Position numbers and translations under genes: made by a program. DNA of 5,647 bases from Thermoplasmata archaeon (lineage in GTDB: Archaea; Thermoplasmatota; Thermoplasmata; Thermoplasmatales; Thermoplasmataceae), in assembly GCA_021797025.1 (NCBI GenBank), contig JAKAAK010000212.1, forward strand, positions 1-5,647. Reading direction: 5' to 3'. This document shows positions 5,176 through 5,647 of this stretch, one piece after another. Position 1 is the first letter of the stretch. Each line of letters begins with the position of its first letter. The notes under the pieces are model-generated. The model worked only from the letters and a program-made list of their open reading frames with translations. It had not been told where the DNA came from and made no database searches.

Positions 5176-5586
5176 ATGGCTAATGATCTCAGTTCATTTG
5201 AAAAAGAAGTGAAAAAAAATTATGATAAGTTTGATATGGATTTCCCGAGGGGGAGCATAAAGATTCTGGATAATTCTATTGTGGGAATATTGATAAAAAA
5301 TGCAGCAAAGTCAAGAAGTGTAGACTATAAATCTGAGGGCAGTGTATATACTGCAACATTCAGCACATATACAAAGCTTGATTCTGATGGGATGGTAGGA
5401 GTTTATTCGGATGTGCCAGATGATGAGAACATAAGAGAAATTACATTTATAGTAACGGGATTTCATGCAAAGTGGGATACAGAAGTTACATTTACAAAGG
5501 AATATATGCCGGTTACACCGGACAGGGAATTAAAGCATTTGATAAATTTTCAGAGAGCAATTCTGCTTACAGGAATTATCAAATAA
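5176..5586 (+). CDS. Hypothetical protein, 136 residues, unrecognised
   Basis: I do not recognise this family. The protein is soluble, with no signal peptide, no membrane segment and no cysteine. It starts with a charged helix (SFEKEVKKNYDKFD, 6-20). A mainly beta-strand middle follows, with SVYTATFSTYTKL (56-68) and ITFIVTGFHAKWDTEVTF (about 89-106). It ends with a helix-like, basic to hydrophobic tail (DRELKHLINFQRAILLTGI, 116-134). The alternating polar/hydrophobic strands suggest a small alpha+beta fold, perhaps a ligand-binding or oligomerising domain, but this is only a guess. The codon usage matches its neighbours (ATA Ile, AGA/AGG Arg), so the frame is credible as native coding sequence. 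A well-spaced TATA-like box gives it its own leaderless promoter, separate from the hydrolase gene upstream. It is probably restricted to Thermoplasmatales, which cannot be tested here. Confidence 0.75.
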   Translation: MANDLSSFEKEVKKNYDKFDMDFPRGSIKILDNSIVGILIKNAAKSRSVDYKSEGSVYTATFSTYTKLDSDGMVGVYSDVPDDENIREITFIVTGFHAKWDTEVTFTKEYMPVTPDRELKHLINFQRAILLTGIIK

Positions 5587-5647
5587 AATAATTTTAAATC
5601 CCCTTATTATTGAATGATATAAGCATAAAAAACCGATAAATTGAATT
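5587..5647. other. AT-rich intergenic end of the window
   Basis: There is no gene in the last 61 bp. A GATATAAGC element at about 5618-5626 could be the TATA box of a plus-strand gene starting just beyond the window edge. An A6 run near 5627-5632 would read as a T run on the minus strand. Both suggestions are weak. Confidence 0.25.

Noticed and set aside
1..5647. Defence system, toxin-antitoxin or mobile island
   Set aside because: The genes are metabolic or uncharacterised and uniform in codon use. No nuclease, integrase, toxin or antitoxin features were seen.

Overview
The window looks like chromosomal DNA from an acidophilic archaeon of the Thermoplasmatales (Thermoplasma, Ferroplasma, Picrophilus, Cuniculiplasma relatives). 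Supporting signs are the AT-rich base composition, heavy use of ATA (Ile) and AGA/AGG (Arg) codons, and archaeal TATA-like boxes about 26-28 bp upstream of several start codons, as expected for leaderless mRNAs. A purine-rich Shine-Dalgarno site appears only inside an operon. There is also a small Cys-rich protein that resembles the zinc-binding Ta0938 family. The genus is an inference and could not be tested here.

Layout. Positions 27-812 (+) encode a 261-residue short-chain dehydrogenase with all the hallmarks of the glucose 1-dehydrogenase branch. It converges with 886-2367 (-), a 12-helix sugar-porter-type MFS permease. Together they suggest sugar uptake plus non-phosphorylative oxidation of the sugar, although they are not co-transcribed. 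The permease promoter carries a perfect 8-bp inverted repeat overlapping its TATA box, a good operator candidate. Positions 2368-3011 hold no intact gene. They contain promoter-like sequence followed by what looks like a decayed membrane-protein gene, with one in-frame stop and probably two frameshifts.

Positions 3012-3920 (+) encode a two-part protein: an N-terminal C2H2-like zinc-finger motif followed by an all-helical domain resembling the PqqC/TenA/heme-oxygenase-like superfamily. It overlaps 3907-4200 (+), the small Ta0938-like zinc protein, whose start is set by a Shine-Dalgarno sequence lying inside the upstream gene. These two genes form a tight, translationally coupled pair of unknown role and are the most interesting unit here. 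Then come 4248-5066 (+), a dienelactone hydrolase family protein with a complete Cys-Asp-His triad and the conserved Glu, and 5176-5586 (+), a 136-residue soluble protein I do not recognise, behind a strong leaderless promoter. The last 61 bp are AT-rich and hold no gene.

No rRNA, tRNA, CRISPR array, transposase or insertion-sequence end was seen. Nothing here proves a new system. The best candidates are the zinc-finger/PqqC-like plus Ta0938-like pair, the operator-like repeat, and the unidentified gene remnant.
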